DNA from: Janthinobacterium sp. 344
GTDB taxonomy: Bacteria; Pseudomonadota; Gammaproteobacteria; Burkholderiales; Burkholderiaceae_D
NCBI RefSeq assembly: GCF_900112025.1
Contig: NZ_FOKL01000005.1
Span: 372,001-436,000 of the forward strand
Length of the DNA: 64,000 nt
Direction: 5' to 3'
The notes beneath the pieces are model-generated. The model saw nothing but the letters and a program-made list of their open reading frames with translations, searched no databases and was not told the DNA's origin. Made by a program: the position numbers and the translations under genes. Numbering within the stretch: position 1 is the first letter of the stretch; each line of letters begins with the position of its first letter. This document shows, in pieces, positions 52,808 through 63,242 of this stretch.

Positions 52808-55800
52808 ATGTTGATACTGCCGGGTTCCAATGCCCTGTCCCATTTCCGTAGCCACCGTCTGTTAAGCCAACTGCAAGCCGTCTCGCCTGCGATCGTTGCC
52901 GTACAAGCACGCTATGTCCATTTCATCGATGCCAGCGCGCCCCTCACGGCCGACGACAGTACGCGCCTGGGCGCCTTGCTGACGTACGGCGAGCCGGCCC
53001 AGGCGGACAATACGGAAGGCGCTGCCGAAGAATTCTTCGTCATCCCCCGTTTCGGCACGATTTCGCCGTGGGCCTCCAAAGCCACCGACATCGCGCACAA
53101 CTGCGGCATGGCGCACATCAAGCGCGTCGAACGCGGCATCGCCTTCCGCATCAACCTGAAATCGGGCATCCTGGGCAGCGCCATCGGCGCCGGCAAACTG
53201 ACGGACGAGCAGGTACAGGCCGTGGCCGACCTGCTGCACGACCGCATGACGGAATCCGTGCTGCGCAGCGCCGACGACGCCAAGGACCTGTTCCGCACGC
53301 TGGAAGCGCGTCCGCTGGAATCGATCGACTTGCTGGGGCAGGGCAAGCGCGCGCTGGAAACGGCGAACGTCGAGCTGGGCCTGGCCATGTCGGAAGACGA
53401 AATCGACTACCTGGACGCCGCCTTCACCAAGGCCGGCCGCAACCCGACGGACGTGGAACTGATGATGTTCGCGCAGGCGAACAGCGAGCATTGCCGCCAC
53501 AAGATCTTCAACGCGGACTGGACCATCGACGGCGTGGCGCAGCCCAAATCGCTGTTCGGCATGATCAAGAATACGCATGAACTGCAGCCGAAGGGCACCG
53601 TCGTCGCCTACAGCGACAATTCGTCCATCATGGAAGGCGCCACCGTGTCGCGCTTCTACCCGCGCGGTGCGAACCACGAATACGCGGCATCGACCGAACT
53701 GACGCACACCCTGATGAAGGTGGAAACGCATAACCACCCGACGGCCATCTCTCCATTCCCCGGCGCCTCCACGGGCGCGGGCGGCGAGATCCGCGACGAA
53801 GGCGCGACGGGCCGCGGCGCCAAGCCGAAGGCCGGCTTGACGGGTTTCACGGTATCGAATTTGTCGCTGCCGGACGCCGTGCGCAGCTGGGAAACGGCCG
53901 CTTCCGTGACGGCGCCATTGGCGTCGCGTACTGACGCGGATCAATACGGCAAGCCGGAGCGCATCGCTTCGCCGTTGCAGATCATGATCGAAGGCCCGTT
54001 GGGCGGTGCCGCGTTCTCGAACGAATTCGGCCGTCCCGTATTGGGCGGCTACTTCCGCACGTATGAACAGAACGTGGGCACCGACAAAGATGCCGTCTTC
54101 GGCTACCACAAGCCCATCATGATCGCGGGCGGCATCGGCAATATCTCGGCGCAGCACACGCACAAGAACGACATCCCCGTCGGCAGCCTGCTGGTGCAGC
54201 TGGGTGGCCCGGGCATGCGCATCGGCATGGGCGGCAGCGCCGCTTCGTCGATGACGACCGGCAGCAACACGGCCGACCTGGACTTCGACTCCGTCCAGCG
54301 CGGCAATCCGGAAATGGAACGCCGCGCCCAGGAAGTCATCAACGCCTGCTGGCAAATGGGCGCGGACAATCCGATCATCTCCATCCACGACGTGGGTGCG
54401 GGCGGCTTGTCGAACGCCTTCCCGGAAATCACCAACGACGCCAAGCGCGGCGCGATTTTCGACCTGCGCAAGATCCCGCTGGAAGAATCGGGCATGGCGC
54501 CGAAGGAAATCTGGAGCAATGAGTCGCAGGAACGCTACGTCCTGGCCATCGCGCCGGAAAGCCTGCCCTTGTTCAAAGCCATGTGCGAACGCGAACGCTG
54601 CCTGTTCGCCGCCGTGGGCGTGGCCACCGAAGAGCGTCAACTGAAATTGATCGATCCGGAACTGGGCAACGAGCCGGTCGACATGCCGATGGACGTCTTG
54701 CTGGGCAAGCCGCCGAAGATGCAGCGCGACGTGGTCCACGTGGCCAACGATTTCCCTGCCATTGATCTCACCGGCATGGACCTGGTGGACGTGGCGCAAA
54801 AAGTGCTGCTGCTGCCGACCGTGGCCGACAAATCGTTCCTGATCACCATCGGCGACCGCAGCGTGGGCGGCATGACCGTGCGCGACCAGATGGTGGGACC
54901 ATGGCAAGTGCCAGTGGCCGATTGCGCCGTCACCACCATGAGCTTCGAGGGGTATCTGGGCGAAGCGATGGCCATGGGCGAACGCACGCCGCTGGCCGTC
55001 ATCGACGCGGCAGCCTCGGGCCGCATGGCCGTGGGCGAAGCCGTCACCAACATCGCCGCCGCCGCCATCAGCGATATCAGCGATATCAAACTGTCCGCCA
55101 ACTGGATGGCCGCTTGCGGCCAGCCTGGCCAGGACGCCGCCCTGTACGACACGGTGAAAGCCGTGGGCATGGAGCTGTGCCCGGCGCTGGGCATCAGCAT
55201 CCCCGTCGGCAAGGATTCGCTGTCGATGCGCACGACGTGGAAAGACGAGGGCACAGGCGCGGCGAAATCCGTCACGTCGCCAGTGTCGCTGATCGTCTCC
55301 TCGTTCGCGCCAGTGACGGACGTGCGCAAGTCGCTCACGCCGCAGCTGAAAACGGACCAGGGCGACACGTCCCTGATCCTGATCGACCTCGGTCGCGGCA
55401 AGAACCGCCTGGGCGCCTCGGCGCTGGCGCAAGTGTTGCAGCAGTTGGGCAATGAAACGCCGGACGTCGACAGCGCGGAAGACCTGAAAGGCTTCTTCGC
55501 CGCCATCCAAAAACTGAACAGCGACGACAAGCTGCTGGCCTACCATGACCGTTCGGACGGCGGCCTGTACGCCACCCTGACGGAAATGGCCTTCGCCGGC
55601 CACACGGGCATGTCCGTCAACCTCGACATGCTGACCATGGAAGGCGAGCATTCCAGCGACTGGGGCGACGCCAAGAACTGGGCCGGTCAGGTGGCGGAAC
55701 GCCGCAACGAACTGACCCTGCGCGCCCTGTTCAGCGAAGAGCTGGGCGCCGTGATCCAGGTGCGCGCGGAAGAAAAATCGCTCGTCATGGACGTGCTGCG

Positions 55801-56845
55801 CACGTTTAATCTGGGCGCCTGCAGCCATATCATCGGCAAATTGAACGACCGTGACGTGATCGAATTCACGCGCGACGCCAAGCTCATTTACACCCAGCCG
55901 CGCGCGGACCTGCACCGCCTGTGGAGCGAAACGAGCTGGCGCATCGCCCGCCTGCGCGACAATCCTGCCTGCGCGGACGCCGAATACGACCGCCTGCTGG
56001 ACGTGCAGGACCCGGGCATGTCGCCAATCGTCACCTTCGACCAGAACGAGAACATCGCCGCGCCATTCATCGCCACCGGCGTGCGTCCGCGCGTCGCCAT
56101 CCTGCGCGAGCAGGGCGTCAACTCGCACATCGAGACGGCCTACGTGATGCACCAGGCAGGCTTTGCAGCCGTCGATGTGCACATGAGCGACCTGATCGCC
56201 GGCAGAGTCAAGCTGGACGACTTCCAGGGCGTCATCGCCGTGGGCGGCTTCTCGTACGGCGACGTGCTGGGCGCGGGCGAAGGCTGGGCGAAGACGATCC
56301 TGTTCAACGCCAGCCTGGCGGAACAGTTCGCGCGCTTCTTCAACCGCACGGACAGCTTCGGCCTCGGTATCTGCAACGGCTGCCAGATGATGAGCAATTT
56401 GAAATCCATCATCCCCGGCGCCCACGCCTGGCCGAAGTTCACGCGCAACAAGTCGGAGAAATTCGAAGGCCGCTTTGCCATGGTCGAAGTGATGGACTCC
56501 CCATCGATCTTCTTCAACGGCATGGCCGGCACCCAAGCCGGCATCGCCATCGCCCACGGCGAAGGCTACGCCGACTTCTCGCAAACGGGCGACATCACCC
56601 AGGTCACCAAAGCCATGCGTTTTGTGGACAACAAGGGCTCCGCCACCGAAGCGTATCCATACAACCCGAACGGCTCGCCGGAAGGCATCACCTCCGTCAC
56701 CACGCCGGACGGCCGCTTTACAGTGTTAATGCCGCACGCGGAGCGCGTGTTCCGGTCAGTCCAGCAGTCGTACCACCCTGAAGCATGGGGCGAGGATTCG
56801 CCGTGGATGCGCATGTTCAGGAATGCACGGAAGTTTGTGGGGTAA
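52808..56845 (+). CDS. purL: Phosphoribosylformylglycinamidine synthase (large PurL)
   Basis: A 1,345-residue enzyme of purine synthesis that converts FGAR, glutamine and ATP to FGAM. It has the N-terminal PurS-like domain, two AIR-synthase-like halves ([20 protein letters not shown] near 305), and a C-terminal class I glutaminase domain with the nucleophile in GICNGCQMM and [10 protein letters not shown]. The ATG at 52808 ([19 protein letters not shown]) is the family start; a 29-codon extension upstream covers the promoter. Confidence 0.97.
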   Translation: MLILPGSNALSHFRSHRLLSQLQAVSPAIVAVQARYVHFIDASAPLTADDSTRLGALLTYGEPAQADNTEGAAEEFFVIPRFGTISPWASKATDIAHNCGMAHIKRVERGIAFRINLKSGILGSAIGAGKLTDEQVQAVADLLHDRMTESVLRSADDAKDLFRTLEARPLESIDLLGQGKRALETANVELGLAMSEDEIDYLDAAFTKAGRNPTDVELMMFAQANSEHCRHKIFNADWTIDGVAQPKSLFGMIKNTHELQPKGTVVAYSDNSSIMEGATVSRFYPRGANHEYAASTELTHTLMKVETHNHPTAISPFPGASTGAGGEIRDEGATGRGAKPKAGLTGFTVSNLSLPDAVRSWETAASVTAPLASRTDADQYGKPERIASPLQIMIEGPLGGAAFSNEFGRPVLGGYFRTYEQNVGTDKDAVFGYHKPIMIAGGIGNISAQHTHKNDIPVGSLLVQLGGPGMRIGMGGSAASSMTTGSNTADLDFDSVQRGNPEMERRAQEVINACWQMGADNPIISIHDVGAGGLSNAFPEITNDAKRGAIFDLRKIPLEESGMAPKEIWSNESQERYVLAIAPESLPLFKAMCERERCLFAAVGVATEERQLKLIDPELGNEPVDMPMDVLLGKPPKMQRDVVHVANDFPAIDLTGMDLVDVAQKVLLLPTVADKSFLITIGDRSVGGMTVRDQMVGPWQVPVADCAVTTMSFEGYLGEAMAMGERTPLAVIDAAASGRMAVGEAVTNIAAAAISDISDIKLSANWMAACGQPGQDAALYDTVKAVGMELCPALGISIPVGKDSLSMRTTWKDEGTGAAKSVTSPVSLIVSSFAPVTDVRKSLTPQLKTDQGDTSLILIDLGRGKNRLGASALAQVLQQLGNETPDVDSAEDLKGFFAAIQKLNSDDKLLAYHDRSDGGLYATLTEMAFAGHTGMSVNLDMLTMEGEHSSDWGDAKNWAGQVAERRNELTLRALFSEELGAVIQVRAEEKSLVMDVLRTFNLGACSHIIGKLNDRDVIEFTRDAKLIYTQPRADLHRLWSETSWRIARLRDNPACADAEYDRLLDVQDPGMSPIVTFDQNENIAAPFIATGVRPRVAILREQGVNSHIETAYVMHQAGFAAVDVHMSDLIAGRVKLDDFQGVIAVGGFSYGDVLGAGEGWAKTILFNASLAEQFARFFNRTDSFGLGICNGCQMMSNLKSIIPGAHAWPKFTRNKSEKFEGRFAMVEVMDSPSIFFNGMAGTQAGIAIAHGEGYADFSQTGDITQVTKAMRFVDNKGSATEAYPYNPNGSPEGITSVTTPDGRFTVLMPHAERVFRSVQQSYHPEAWGEDSPWMRMFRNARKFVG

Positions 56846-56908
56846 TTAGTTGCGTTACTTGCGGCTCGGCGTCTTGGTTCAAGGCGCTGCTGCTGGGGTA
56901 GGAATGAG

Positions 56909-56940
56909 AAAGCCGCTGTCGGGAGACAGCGGCTTTTTTT
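56909..56940 (+). terminator. Intrinsic terminator after purL
   Basis: AAAGCCGCTGTC and GACAGCGGCTTT around GGGA, with seven T residues at the end. It lies between purL and the convergent nuclease gene. Confidence 0.93.
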
Positions 56941-56954
56941 ATACTTTATGAAAT

Positions 56955-58913
56955 CTAGAGATCCACTCCACAGAATCTAGTGTTCTTGTCCATGCCATTC
57001 TCTTTCGCCCACCTCAAAACTTCCCTATGTAGTGTCATAAGATAGTCTTCATCTTCTTGTATTTTATCCTTGTCAAAAGGATTATGTTGTTCGCTACTAA
57101 TTAAATCATATAAGAGTTTTTCAACTTTTGAACCGGCATTTGCATCGTTTTTTGTGAAGTTGTAAGCGTTAAGTGGTTTATCTTTTGACTCTTCATCGCC
57201 GCCAAGGTAACGCTCAAAGTCTGGAATGCTTACCCTATGCCTAACTGCAATCCCAGATTCTCGAGCACCTGTAACTGCGTCACTAATTTTTTTGTTTTCT
57301 GTCCACATTCCATTTTTTGCACCATCTTTTCTATATGGTGGATCACAGTCATGTACTATCCCAAAGCCGATTTTAAAGTGTTTAAGTACTTTTATTAAGG
57401 GAATTAAAATTGCCTTTCCTCGCGCCCTTATGATTGTTATTTTGTCCATTAAATCATGATTTTTCTCAATTATTGATGACATGAATGCCGCGTGTTCTGT
57501 ATCGCCTTCGACTAAAACCGGATAAGAACCAAAAAATATTTCCGCAAAACTTGGATCAATATGTTGAAGTGCTTGCAGTCGCTGTTTTTCATCTTCTTTA
57601 AATTCGATGTGATCTGATCGATAGGTTTTCGGGCTTATTGGCTTCCCATCTTCTCCGGCACGTTCCAATCGAACAACTGTTGTGTGATCTTCAAATGGAT
57701 TTATGAAATATGGAGAATGGGTTGTCATCATTACTTGCCAGTCCGGACTCGCACCTAGCTTATATAGGTGTCTTTGTGCGGCTCTAGCTGCCATTGGATG
57801 AAGCGCGTTTTCAGGTTCGTCAATTAAGAGGAGATAACCAGGAAGGGATGGGTCCTCTGGATTTTCGGGAATAGGAGCCCCTGCGTTGTGCGCTGCAAGT
57901 AGCGCTTCTGCTGCACCCAGTTTTTCAGCATATTCCGCCAAAATTTCAACGGTCTCTTTTTTGGGTTTCTTTTTCTTTTCCGCTAAATCTTTCTCCAACT
58001 TCTTTTTGAATTCATCACGAATTTCTTTAAGTCGAGTCATTTCGTTGTGTACTTGTAGCATTGACCAAAATAGGGCCCGTCGTGCACCAGTACCTTGTTG
58101 ATTTAACGAGGTTGAAATTTCCCCGTCTTCAATGAGTAATCCAGACCCTTTTTTTACTAGATCTTCAATCTTTGGTGTAAATGGCGCTGCGCCTATGTTT
58201 AAATGAACGCCAAGTGAAGGGAATACGCCTTTGAATCCGTGCGTAACTTGTTCAGCAATAGAATTAAATGTTTTTTCGTGATTGGAACTTAAGCCATTTA
58301 TTTTTTCAGTGACGCTAGTTATCGCCTTTGAAAGTTCTGATTGTGAATTCATGCGCTCCGCTTCCAAACTAGCAATGAGAGGGGTGAGTGCTAAGGTTAA
58401 AAGCATTTCTTCTGTTTTTTCTGCGTCATCTAGTGAGCCTATACGTAGAGGGCGAGGCAGGCGAGCTGAAAAAACATTATCTAGTCCAGCAGCCTTTTTT
58501 TCTGAATCCCAATCGCCTTCTTCATTATCCCCACCTTTTGGGTTCCATGTTGTCCTTATTTTGTCATAGTTGGGTGCTAGCCACTGCCATCGACTTCTTA
58601 CAATTCTAAGGCCATCAACGTCGATTTTCCACGCTGCATCTATATTTGCAATTCCATCTGGAATATGGACATCTAAAATTATTTCTGAAATTTGTTCTTC
58701 GCTGGATAGTAAATTTCTGTCTCTTTTTTCATCAAAGTTAATAGTCCCTTTGGCTAACTCGTAGGATCGCAAAATTGTTGATTTTCCGGCATTGTTTTTT
58801 CCTACCAGGCAAACGACTTTATCAAGTGCTATTTCGATACCTTCATTGTTGATGCACCCAATATTTCGAACTTCCATTCTTGTTAGTTTAGACCGGTTTT
58901 TATCTTCTGCCAT
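56955..58913 (-). CDS. OLD-family ATP-dependent nuclease (AAA plus TOPRIM), AT-rich
   Basis: A 652-residue protein. The ATPase has Walker A CLVGKNNAGKST near 37-48, a Lys-rich coiled coil near 300-330 and Walker B YLLLIDEPENALHP near 365, with switch His in MTTHSPYF. The TOPRIM half has YPVLVEGDTEH (catalytic Glu) near 465 and GIVHDCDPPY (acidic pair) near 515. This is the class 1 OLD layout, found in phage-defence nucleases. The gene is strikingly AT-rich beside its GC-rich neighbours, with many A/T third bases, so it is probably a recent arrival. No helicase (GajB-like) or methylase partner is adjacent. It follows the Amj-like gene on the same strand by 54 bases. Confidence 0.85.
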   Translation of the reverse strand: MAEDKNRSKLTRMEVRNIGCINNEGIEIALDKVVCLVGKNNAGKSTILRSYELAKGTINFDEKRDRNLLSSEEQISEIILDVHIPDGIANIDAAWKIDVDGLRIVRSRWQWLAPNYDKIRTTWNPKGGDNEEGDWDSEKKAAGLDNVFSARLPRPLRIGSLDDAEKTEEMLLTLALTPLIASLEAERMNSQSELSKAITSVTEKINGLSSNHEKTFNSIAEQVTHGFKGVFPSLGVHLNIGAAPFTPKIEDLVKKGSGLLIEDGEISTSLNQQGTGARRALFWSMLQVHNEMTRLKEIRDEFKKKLEKDLAEKKKKPKKETVEILAEYAEKLGAAEALLAAHNAGAPIPENPEDPSLPGYLLLIDEPENALHPMAARAAQRHLYKLGASPDWQVMMTTHSPYFINPFEDHTTVVRLERAGEDGKPISPKTYRSDHIEFKEDEKQRLQALQHIDPSFAEIFFGSYPVLVEGDTEHAAFMSSIIEKNHDLMDKITIIRARGKAILIPLIKVLKHFKIGFGIVHDCDPPYRKDGAKNGMWTENKKISDAVTGARESGIAVRHRVSIPDFERYLGGDEESKDKPLNAYNFTKNDANAGSKVEKLLYDLISSEQHNPFDKDKIQEDEDYLMTLHREVLRWAKENGMDKNTRFCGVDL

Positions 58914-58967
58914 GACTCTCTCTCTTTATATATCTTATTGAACTACGAGAATTTATACGTTTCAGTT

Positions 58968-59774
58968 TTAAAGATACTTCGCCACCCCCACAATCACCAC
59001 CGCCGACGGCACCAGCAAAAACTGCGCAATCAGCGTGCCCACCAATCTGCTTCCCACCAGCCACACCACCGCTCGCCTGAACTGCGATTCTTCGATCTTG
59101 CCTTCGATGACGTCATCCGTCATGCCCGACATGTGCGGGTCGATGAAGACGGCCATCATGATGGTGGCGCCGCCGTTGATGATTGATGACAGCGTGCTGG
59201 AGGTCACGCGCACGCTGGGGTCGAGCACGCCCGCGTACAACGCCGCAAAGACGCCCACCGTCCACAGGGCCGTGGCGATGACGTTCATGGCCGTCATTGA
59301 AATAGATACGCCGGATTTTTCGCGCAGGCCCATGACGTTGGCGGGCTTGGGCAGGCTGGCGGAAGTCTTGAGGTAGGACAAGCCGCCCTTGAAGACGGCG
59401 TGCAGCAGCAGTTTCGGTACCGACCTGTGAACCTGGAAGTGCTCGACGGCGCGGCAGAAGGCGCGCTGGAAGGTGGGGATCAGGATGGCGCCCAATATCG
59501 TCGCCAGGCTGGCGGAGAACAGCAGCCAGCGGAAGTCTATCAATAGCGTGCTGGCGGCGACATGCTGGTCGATGCCCGTTTCCACGCGCTTGGCGAGGAA
59601 GGGGCCGAGGAAGGAATTCGACGTGCGCGACAGCAGCATCAGAATGCTGAATAGGGCCAGCGATACGGCGATGCGCCGCGTGCGGATGCCGGCGATGCGC
59701 ACGGAGTAGGCGAGGGTGCCGATGAGGTGGATGATGAACGTCAGTGCGCAAATCAACAACAATTGCTTGTCCAT
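58968..59774 (-). CDS. Amj-family (DUF2837) lipid II flippase homologue
   Basis: A 268-residue membrane protein with six or more helices. The start MDKQLLLICALTFIIHLIGT then LAYSVRIAGIRTRRIAVSLA is typical of Amj (YdaH), the alternative lipid II flippase of Bacillus subtilis. LLSRTSNSFLGPFLAKRVE is another family block. It would move peptidoglycan precursor across the inner membrane as a backup to MurJ. Whether it does so here is unknown. I use the ATG at 59774, which has AAGG 5 bases upstream, rather than the GTG one codon earlier. Confidence 0.8.
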   Translation of the reverse strand: MDKQLLLICALTFIIHLIGTLAYSVRIAGIRTRRIAVSLALFSILMLLSRTSNSFLGPFLAKRVETGIDQHVAASTLLIDFRWLLFSASLATILGAILIPTFQRAFCRAVEHFQVHRSVPKLLLHAVFKGGLSYLKTSASLPKPANVMGLREKSGVSISMTAMNVIATALWTVGVFAALYAGVLDPSVRVTSSTLSSIINGGATIMMAVFIDPHMSGMTDDVIEGKIEESQFRRAVVWLVGSRLVGTLIAQFLLVPSAVVIVGVAKYL

Positions 59775-59934
59775 CACAACCTTGCATTAAAGAAAATGTA
59801 ATTCCATGCTGCCATGAAGTTACTTATTTTTCAACTGCAAAGAAGTTAATTTTCGTGTTAATTGGGTTTCGTGGTGTTTTGTGTGTTTGTAGGCAGTCGG
59901 CTGTCTTTCGCCCCAAGGCAGAAACTGGGGTCAG

Positions 59935-59964
59935 ACCCTTAGGGTCTGACCCCGGCCCTTGCTC
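59935..59964. repeat. Dispersed palindrome, copy 4 (GGGGTCAGACCC type)
   Basis: GGGGTCAGACCC (59937-59948), TTA, GGGTCTGACCCC (59952-59963). The 317-base interval 59775-60091 also holds a hairpin GGCAGCG/CGCTGCC at 60048-60064 ahead of the TerB-like gene, but no other gene. Confidence 0.9.
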
Positions 59965-60091
59965 TGGGTTTTGCCATGCTTTCATCAGAGGCAAGGCTTG
60001 TTCCCGCCGCTTGCAATTCAGGCATGCGCCCTCAGTTGGGTAGGAGTGGCAGCGTAGCGCTGCCGCACCCACACCAACCCGGAGGTACACC

Positions 60092-60547
60092 ATGAGTTTC
60101 GATTCTTTTCTGTCCAAACTGAAGACCAAAGCCAGCGAACTGAAAACCGAGGCCTTGAAGTACAAGAACAAGGATTTCCTGAACGCCGCGATGGCGGGCT
60201 CGGCCCTGATCGCCATGGCCGACGGCAGCGTCAGTGCGGAAGAGAAGCAGAAGATGGTGAAGTTTATTGAAAGCAATGACGCGCTGTCCGTATTTACCAC
60301 CACGGACGTGATCAAGGCTTTCCAGGAATATGTCGGTCAGCTGGAATTCGACAAGGATATCGGCGAAGCCAAGGCCTACCAGGCGCTGGGCAGGATGAAG
60401 TCGAATGTGGAGGCGTCGCGCCTGCTGGTGCGCATGATTATCGCCGTCGCTTCATCGGACGGCAATTTCGACGCCAACGAGCAGCGCGTGGCCAGCAAGA
60501 TCGCGCGCGAGCTGGGCTTGACCCCGACGGAGTTCGAGCTGCAGTAA
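60092..60547 (+). CDS. terB: TerB-like tellurite-resistance family protein
   Basis: A 151-residue all-helical protein. MAGSALIAMADGSVSAEEKQ (about 34-53) and VASSDGNFDANEQRVASKIA carry the paired acidic DG-x-x-x-x-E turns of TerB, which bind divalent metal. GGAGG lies 7 bases before the ATG. It stands alone, though a TerY-like gene starts 2.7 kb downstream. Its role in tellurite resistance is not assured; Ter proteins have wider stress functions. Confidence 0.88.
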   Translation: MSFDSFLSKLKTKASELKTEALKYKNKDFLNAAMAGSALIAMADGSVSAEEKQKMVKFIESNDALSVFTTTDVIKAFQEYVGQLEFDKDIGEAKAYQALGRMKSNVEASRLLVRMIIAVASSDGNFDANEQRVASKIARELGLTPTEFELQ

Positions 60548-60573
60548 AACCGGGCCAGCCGGCCCCGGCTGGC

Positions 60574-61104
60574 TTAACTCTTGTCCCACCACGGCGGCGT
60601 GCTTGACGACCAGGGGCACGCCATGTCCACTTCGCTGATCCTGTAGCGGATCTCGATCACCTGGCCTGGGCTGAAGGGACCGCGTTTCCAGTCGCCGGAA
60701 TCAAAGACGTAGCCTTTGCCCTTGATGCAAAGACTGGTCGGATGGTTGCCGATGGGACCGGTCGAGTGCAGGGTGACGCGCACTTCGCCGTTGGCGTCCA
60801 GCGGGGCGTCGCCGCCCATGAACAGGGCATCCGAGCCGACGTCGCAGACAGTGGTGCTGCCTATCTTGCTGCAGTACTTGATATACGTTTCTTGGCGCGC
60901 CTGGGCCAGGTAATTGTCGTGCCGCATCGGCTTGCCATCGTCATAGGTAAAGCGCAGGATGACTTGCGTGGGCTCGCTGGCCGGATGGCGCGTGGTGCTG
61001 GTGCAGGCGGCGCTGACCAGGGCCAGCAGGGGCCAGGCCAGCAGGCGCAAGCCGCGCCCCAGGTACTGCGCCAGGCGGATGGGCATCTTTTTAGTCTGAG
61101 TCAT
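60574..61104 (-). CDS. Exported lipoprotein, unknown function
   Basis: A 176-residue protein. The signal RLLAWPLLALVSAACTS ends in a lipobox (SAAC, near residue 33). The mature part has a Cys pair (KYCSKIGSTTVCDVG), then CIKGKGYVF and a beta-rich end SEVDMACPW. The ATG at 61104 with GGAG close by is preferred over a longer frame. I recognise no family. Confidence 0.7.
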   Translation of the reverse strand: MTQTKKMPIRLAQYLGRGLRLLAWPLLALVSAACTSTTRHPASEPTQVILRFTYDDGKPMRHDNYLAQARQETYIKYCSKIGSTTVCDVGSDALFMGGDAPLDANGEVRVTLHSTGPIGNHPTSLCIKGKGYVFDSGDWKRGPFSPGQVIEIRYRISEVDMACPWSSSTPPWWDKS

Positions 61105-61150
61105 GCTGCTCCATGGAGTGGCTGCGGCGTCATCGCGGCGAAGGCGGCGA

Positions 61151-61291
61151 TCATAGCATGCAGACATTTTTCCACGCAGCACGACTGCGCGCCGCGATCG
61201 GCCGTGCCGCCATCTGTTCCGGCCGCATGCTGGCCAGCTCGGACCTCGGGCTTGCGCTCGAAGGCGCCGAACGGCGTGCGGCGTTTTTCAT
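61151..61291 (-). CDS. 46-residue micro-ORF coupled to the LuxR-type gene
   Basis: The ATG at 61291 overlaps the stop of the upstream regulator as ATGA, with AAGGAG 9 bases ahead. The frame runs 46 codons to TGA at 61151: a basic, Ala/Arg/Ser-rich peptide ending AAWKNVCML. No family is known. Translation by coupling is plausible, but the composition is close to that of an arbitrary GC-rich frame. Confidence 0.3.
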   Translation of the reverse strand: MKNAARRSAPSSASPRSELASMRPEQMAARPIAARSRAAWKNVCML

Positions 61292-62445
61292 GGCGGACTC
61301 TCCTTCCGGGTGCATGGGCTGGCACCCTGGTGGATCTTGGCGATCAGTTCGCCCTGGCGCGCCGTGCCGGTCTTGTCGTAGATGTGGTGCAGATGCGTCC
61401 TGACGGTGTTGATGGAGACGCCCGTATCGGCGGCGATGCGGTCGATGGCGGCGCCTTGCGCCAGCGCCTGGGCGACCAGCGCTTCGGCTTGCGTCAGGTC
61501 AAACAGCTGTTGCAGCGCGGGGATGGCGACGGCTGGCGCCTGCGGGTCGCGCGCCAGCACCAGGGCGCACGGGCGCTGGCCGGACTGGCCTTGCGGCGGA
61601 CGGAAGGGCGCCACCGTCAGGCACAGGTCGGGCGCGCCCGGGCGCGGCAGGCGCAGGGCGCTGGCCACGGGCGCGGCGATCCGTTTGCCGTGGCCAGCGC
61701 CGATGGCTTGCCGCACGGCTTGCGCCAGTTGCGGCAGCGCGCACCAGCGGGGACTGCCGCCAGCGGGACCATGCAGGCTGCGCTCCAGGCCCGCACCGAA
61801 CAGGGCCAGCGCGCTGGCGTTGGCGTAGACCACGTCGAGCCGGCCGTCCACCAGCAGCACGGCCGTGTCGAGCGAATCGAGCGCCGCGCGCGTGGTGCGC
61901 TCCTGCATGCCGCTGCGGGCCAGGCGGGCGCGGATGCGCAGGGCGCGCTGCAAATGCGGCAGCAGGGCCTGCAATTGCGCCTGCACCAGCGGGCTGTCCG
62001 CAAACGGCCCCTGCGCGCGCTGGCGGTGCACGCCCAGCAGCGCCACTTCGCCGGGCGCGACGGAAAAGGCCGTGCCGATCACGTGGTACAAGTCATGCGG
62101 ACGGCAGAAATCGGCATAGAATTCCGTGCGTTCCAATGTGCCGGGCGGGATATGCTGGTCGCTGGCGTGGATCTGGTCCATGCCCAGCCGAAATGCCCAT
62201 TCGGCCCAGACGTCGTGCTGCCAGTAATATGCCTCATAGGCGTCGACGGCGGCGTGGTCGAAGTTGCGCGTGGGACTCAGCAACTGCGCGCCGCTGTCGT
62301 TTTCCAGGATCACGATGGCGTCGCTGGCGCCGCCGAACGCATCGGCCAGGTCGCGGCACAGCCGCGGCCACAGCGCATCGTCGAGCGCCGCGTCATACAG
62401 GCGGGCGATCAATGCCTCCTGCCGCGCTGTCAGCGGATTGCCCAT
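61288..62445 (-). CDS. LuxR-type helix-turn-helix regulator
   Basis: A 385-residue protein. The C-terminal LuxR helix-turn-helix is LTQAEALVAQALAQGAAIDR followed by TGVSINTVRTHLHHIYDKTG (about 320-365). The N-terminal two thirds are PAS/GAF-like (DSLDTAVLLVDGRLDVVYAN near 195-214). Its ligand and targets are unknown. No autoinducer synthase is nearby. A micro-ORF overlaps its stop. Confidence 0.88.
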   Translation of the reverse strand: MGNPLTARQEALIARLYDAALDDALWPRLCRDLADAFGGASDAIVILENDSGAQLLSPTRNFDHAAVDAYEAYYWQHDVWAEWAFRLGMDQIHASDQHIPPGTLERTEFYADFCRPHDLYHVIGTAFSVAPGEVALLGVHRQRAQGPFADSPLVQAQLQALLPHLQRALRIRARLARSGMQERTTRAALDSLDTAVLLVDGRLDVVYANASALALFGAGLERSLHGPAGGSPRWCALPQLAQAVRQAIGAGHGKRIAAPVASALRLPRPGAPDLCLTVAPFRPPQGQSGQRPCALVLARDPQAPAVAIPALQQLFDLTQAEALVAQALAQGAAIDRIAADTGVSINTVRTHLHHIYDKTGTARQGELIAKIHQGASPCTRKESPP

Positions 62446-62473
62446 GGTGCCAGCTTGCCCCTGATCTCTGCCA

Positions 62474-62917
62474 TCAGCGGCCCGGAAACGCCAGCGTGGC
62501 CAGGTGCTCGCCCTGCGTGCCGCCGTCCGCCAGCCGGCGCGCCGGCACCACCATCACCAGTTCGCCGCCCACGCTGCCATCGGCGTGATGGTCGATGCGC
62601 ACTTTCAGCTGGCGGTCCAGCGCGACAAAGGCATTGCGGCCGGTGGCGACGATGCGGTGCTCGGGCTGCTTGCCGATGCGCGCATACATGATGCTGCCGG
62701 CGCGGCGCAGCTGCAGGGTGTCGCCATTCGACAGGTCGTAGGCGCCCGCGAATTGCTGGAAGTCTTCACGCAGCATGTGGCGCGGCTGCGCCGGCACCTC
62801 GATGCGCAGCGCGTGGCCCGGCACTTCCACGGTGCTGTCTGGCGGCAGGGTTTGCGCGTGCGCCGCCATGCCGGTGGCGGCCAGGCCCAGCAGCGTGCCC
62901 AGGATGATGGTTCTCAT
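62474..62917 (-). CDS. Small secreted protein, unknown
   Basis: A 147-residue protein with a signal peptide (MRTIILGTLLGLAATGMAAHA) and a beta-rich mature part: REDFQQFAGAYDLSNGDTLQ, then a run of alternating strands ending LATLAFPGR. GGGAGA precedes the ATG. No family is recognised. It lies 28 bases upstream of the LuxR-type gene on the same strand. Confidence 0.7.
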   Translation of the reverse strand: MRTIILGTLLGLAATGMAAHAQTLPPDSTVEVPGHALRIEVPAQPRHMLREDFQQFAGAYDLSNGDTLQLRRAGSIMYARIGKQPEHRIVATGRNAFVALDRQLKVRIDHHADGSVGGELVMVVPARRLADGGTQGEHLATLAFPGR

Positions 62918-63242
62918 GATGTTCTCCCTCGATGGTTGCGTGCCCCTGGCGCGCGGCCCGGTCGGGCGGGGCGTGAGGCTGGAGCCAGTCTAGGCAAGGG
63001 CGCGGCGCGGCGCATCATTCATCCGAATGAGACGGGGATGGATATTTGCAGGGAGCTGGTGCGTGGAATGGCGCCACGGCCTTCCGTGCGTAGACCAAGT
63101 TAGGACAGATTCCTGCCTCAGGCAAAGTCGACCGCAGCAACGCTGCGTTCAAGAATATTGCCGCAACGCAATCTCGCGCGAGCAATGCCGGCCCATGATG
63201 TAAGATTCGCACTATGTCCGATTTCACATTTACCGATTGCCC

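Noticed and set aside
52862-56584. A 1,240-codon open frame on the minus strand opposite purL
   Set aside because: It is the antisense shadow of purL: His/Arg/Gly-rich composition with no domain, caused by high GC at third codon positions. Similar shadows at 16212-18428, 34215-36401, 24674-27073 and 4860-6638 were dropped for the same reason.
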